Positions 63,041 to 64,000 of a stretch of DNA of 64,000 bases are shown piece after piece. Under the pieces are notes generated by a model. It saw nothing but the letters and a program-made list of their open reading frames with translations, did no database searches and was not told where the DNA came from. The position numbers and the translations under genes were made by a program. The DNA comes from Pseudomonas mangiferae (GTDB lineage: Bacteria > Pseudomonadota > Gammaproteobacteria > Pseudomonadales > Pseudomonadaceae), in NCBI RefSeq assembly GCF_007109405.1, contig NZ_VJOY01000001.1, positions 124,001-188,000 of the forward strand. Direction: 5' to 3'. Numbering within the stretch: position 1 is the stretch's first letter; every line of letters starts with the position of its first letter.

Positions 63041-64000
63041 TCAGCGCCGCGCGATGTTCAGGACCTGCAGTTCGCTGAAAGCGTCGTAGCCGCGCTGGCC
63101 GCCTTCGTAGCCCAGGCCGCTCCACTTGTGCCCGCCCTTGGGCGCGCCGGGCTGGATGTGCAGGTGCTGGTTGACCCAGGCCAGGCCGCTTTCCAGGCGC
63201 GCGGCGATGGCTTCGCCGCGGGCCGTGTCGCGGGTCCACACCGAGGCCCCCAGGCCATAGGGGCTGGCGTTGGCCTGGGCGATGGCGTCCTCCACGTCGT
63301 CGAAGGGGATTACCGGCAGCACCGGGCCGAACTGCTCCTCGTCCACCAGGGCGACCCCGGCGCCGATCCCGCTGACCAGGGTCGGCGGGTAGAAGTGGCC
63401 GGGCCCGTCCAGGCGCCGGCCGCCGCTGTGGATGCGCGCGCCGTGGCGGCGGGCGTCGTCCACCAGCGCCTCGACCCGCTCCAGTTGCTGGCGGTTGCTC
63501 AGCGGGCCCAGCTCGCTGCGCGGGTCCAGCCCGTGGCCGAGGTGGGTGCGTTCGGCGCGGGCCACCAGGGCGGCCAGCAGTGGCTCGAACAGGCTCGCGT
63601 GGACGTACAGGCGCTTGATGGCGAAGCACACCTGGCCGCTGTTCCAGAACGCGCCCCAGAACAGTGGCTCGGCGATGGCCTCGACGTCGGCGTCCTCCAG
63701 CACCAGGGCGGCATCGTTACCGCCCAGCTCCAGGGTCAGCCGCTTGAGATCGTCGGCGGCGCCGGCGTACAGACGCTTGCCGGTGGCAACGCTGCCGGTG
63801 AAGGTGATGTGGCGGACCGCCGGCTGGCGTGCCAGGTACTCGCCCACCGCACCGTCGCCGGCCACCACGTTGAGGACGCCGGCGGGGAACAGGTCGCGCA
63901 GCAGGCCGGCCAGCAGCAGGGTGGACAGCGGCGTGTGCTCCGACGGCTTGGCCACCACGGTGTTGCCGGCATGCAGCGCCGGCGCCAGCTTCAGCACCAG
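63041..64000 (-). CDS. Aldehyde dehydrogenase, C-terminal part (cut by window end)
   Basis: The frame runs off the right edge; 320 codons are visible. It contains the catalytic elements of the aldehyde dehydrogenase superfamily: LELGGNDAALVLEDAD with the general-base Glu and NSGQVCFAIKRLYVH with the nucleophilic Cys, plus FGPVLPVIPF near the C-terminus. The N-terminal part of the cofactor domain is missing from the window. It oxidises an aldehyde to an acid with NAD(P)+. The link to the sulfur cluster is positional only. Confidence 0.88.
   Translation of the reverse strand: MVLKLAPALHAGNTVVAKPSEHTPLSTLLLAGLLRDLFPAGVLNVVAGDGAVGEYLARQPAVRHITFTGSVATGKRLYAGAADDLKRLTLELGGNDAALVLEDADVEAIAEPLFWGAFWNSGQVCFAIKRLYVHASLFEPLLAALVARAERTHLGHGLDPRSELGPLSNRQQLERVEALVDDARRHGARIHSGGRRLDGPGHFYPPTLVSGIGAGVALVDEEQFGPVLPVIPFDDVEDAIAQANASPYGLGASVWTRDTARGEAIAARLESGLAWVNQHLHIQPGAPKGGHKWSGLGYEGGQRGYDAFSELQVLNIARR

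Overview
The window looks like a chromosomal segment of a high-GC Pseudomonas or close relative. The evidence is the general codon use, the PraA/PraB pair, an 8-oxoguanine deaminase of the pseudomonad type, and a phenazine operon with PhzI/PhzR quorum sensing next to it. Species cannot be fixed from the sequence alone. No rRNA, tRNA, CRISPR array or intact insertion sequence was seen.

Layout. (1) 1-7,965: an acyl-CoA catabolic cluster (thiolase end, DUF35 partner, MaoC hydratase, SDR, crotonase, CoA-transferase) built around a Tat-secreted binding protein and an ABC importer. (2) 8,045-15,295: housekeeping genes (HI0933-type flavoprotein, OsmC-YcaO fusion, metE, queH). (3) About 15,500-18,650: an AT-richer island with mesX, mesD and a flavin reductase, which resembles the folate-independent, oxygen-linked methionine synthase. 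A 147-bp MITE sits exactly at the mesD stop codon. (4) 18,885-20,522: mntP under a yybP-ykoY (Mn2+) riboswitch, apparently co-transcribed with a membrane-anchored beta-propeller gene. (5) 20,646-31,143: oxidoreductases and lipid/alkane-type genes (AraC regulator, SDRs, methyltransferase, MHR1-type diiron-like protein, Baeyer-Villiger-type monooxygenase, alpha/beta hydrolase, PraA, PraB, FadL). (6) 31,677-33,835: a small operon of two unknown proteins and an FMN split-barrel protein, divergent from an AraC regulator. (7) 34,266-39,802: a PsrA-like TetR regulator and a four-gene MacAB/TolC-type exporter. (8) 40,065-50,600: 8-oxoguanine deaminase, phzBCDEFG (phzA absent), phzR, phzI and a LysR regulator. 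(9) 50,972-53,004: tonB-exbB-exbD. (10) 53,778-64,000: an organosulfur-type cluster with ABC ATPase, two permeases, an MFS carrier, two tandem DszB-like proteins and an SsuD/DszA-type monooxygenase. A class II aldolase, a second MFS carrier and an aldehyde dehydrogenase follow.

How the parts work together. A 31-bp dyad upstream of praA recurs, with 23 of 31 identical positions, upstream of the PsrA-like TetR gene. Related AT-rich dyads lie before the efflux operon and between the monooxygenase and hydrolase genes. This suggests one lipid-responsive regulator over regions 5 and 7. Identical 16-bp lux boxes precede both the phz operon and phzI, giving a standard autoinducing circuit, but with a leader of about 640 nt before phzB.

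The most interesting candidate system is the sulfur cluster. Its two SsuA-like proteins have no signal peptide and align with the DszB sulfinate desulfinase around the active site. One copy keeps the catalytic Cys-His-Arg set and the other has Ser in place of Cys. An enzyme pair with an orphan importer therefore fits better than a simple sulfonate uptake system. All functional statements come from reading motifs and gene order; no database search was run.
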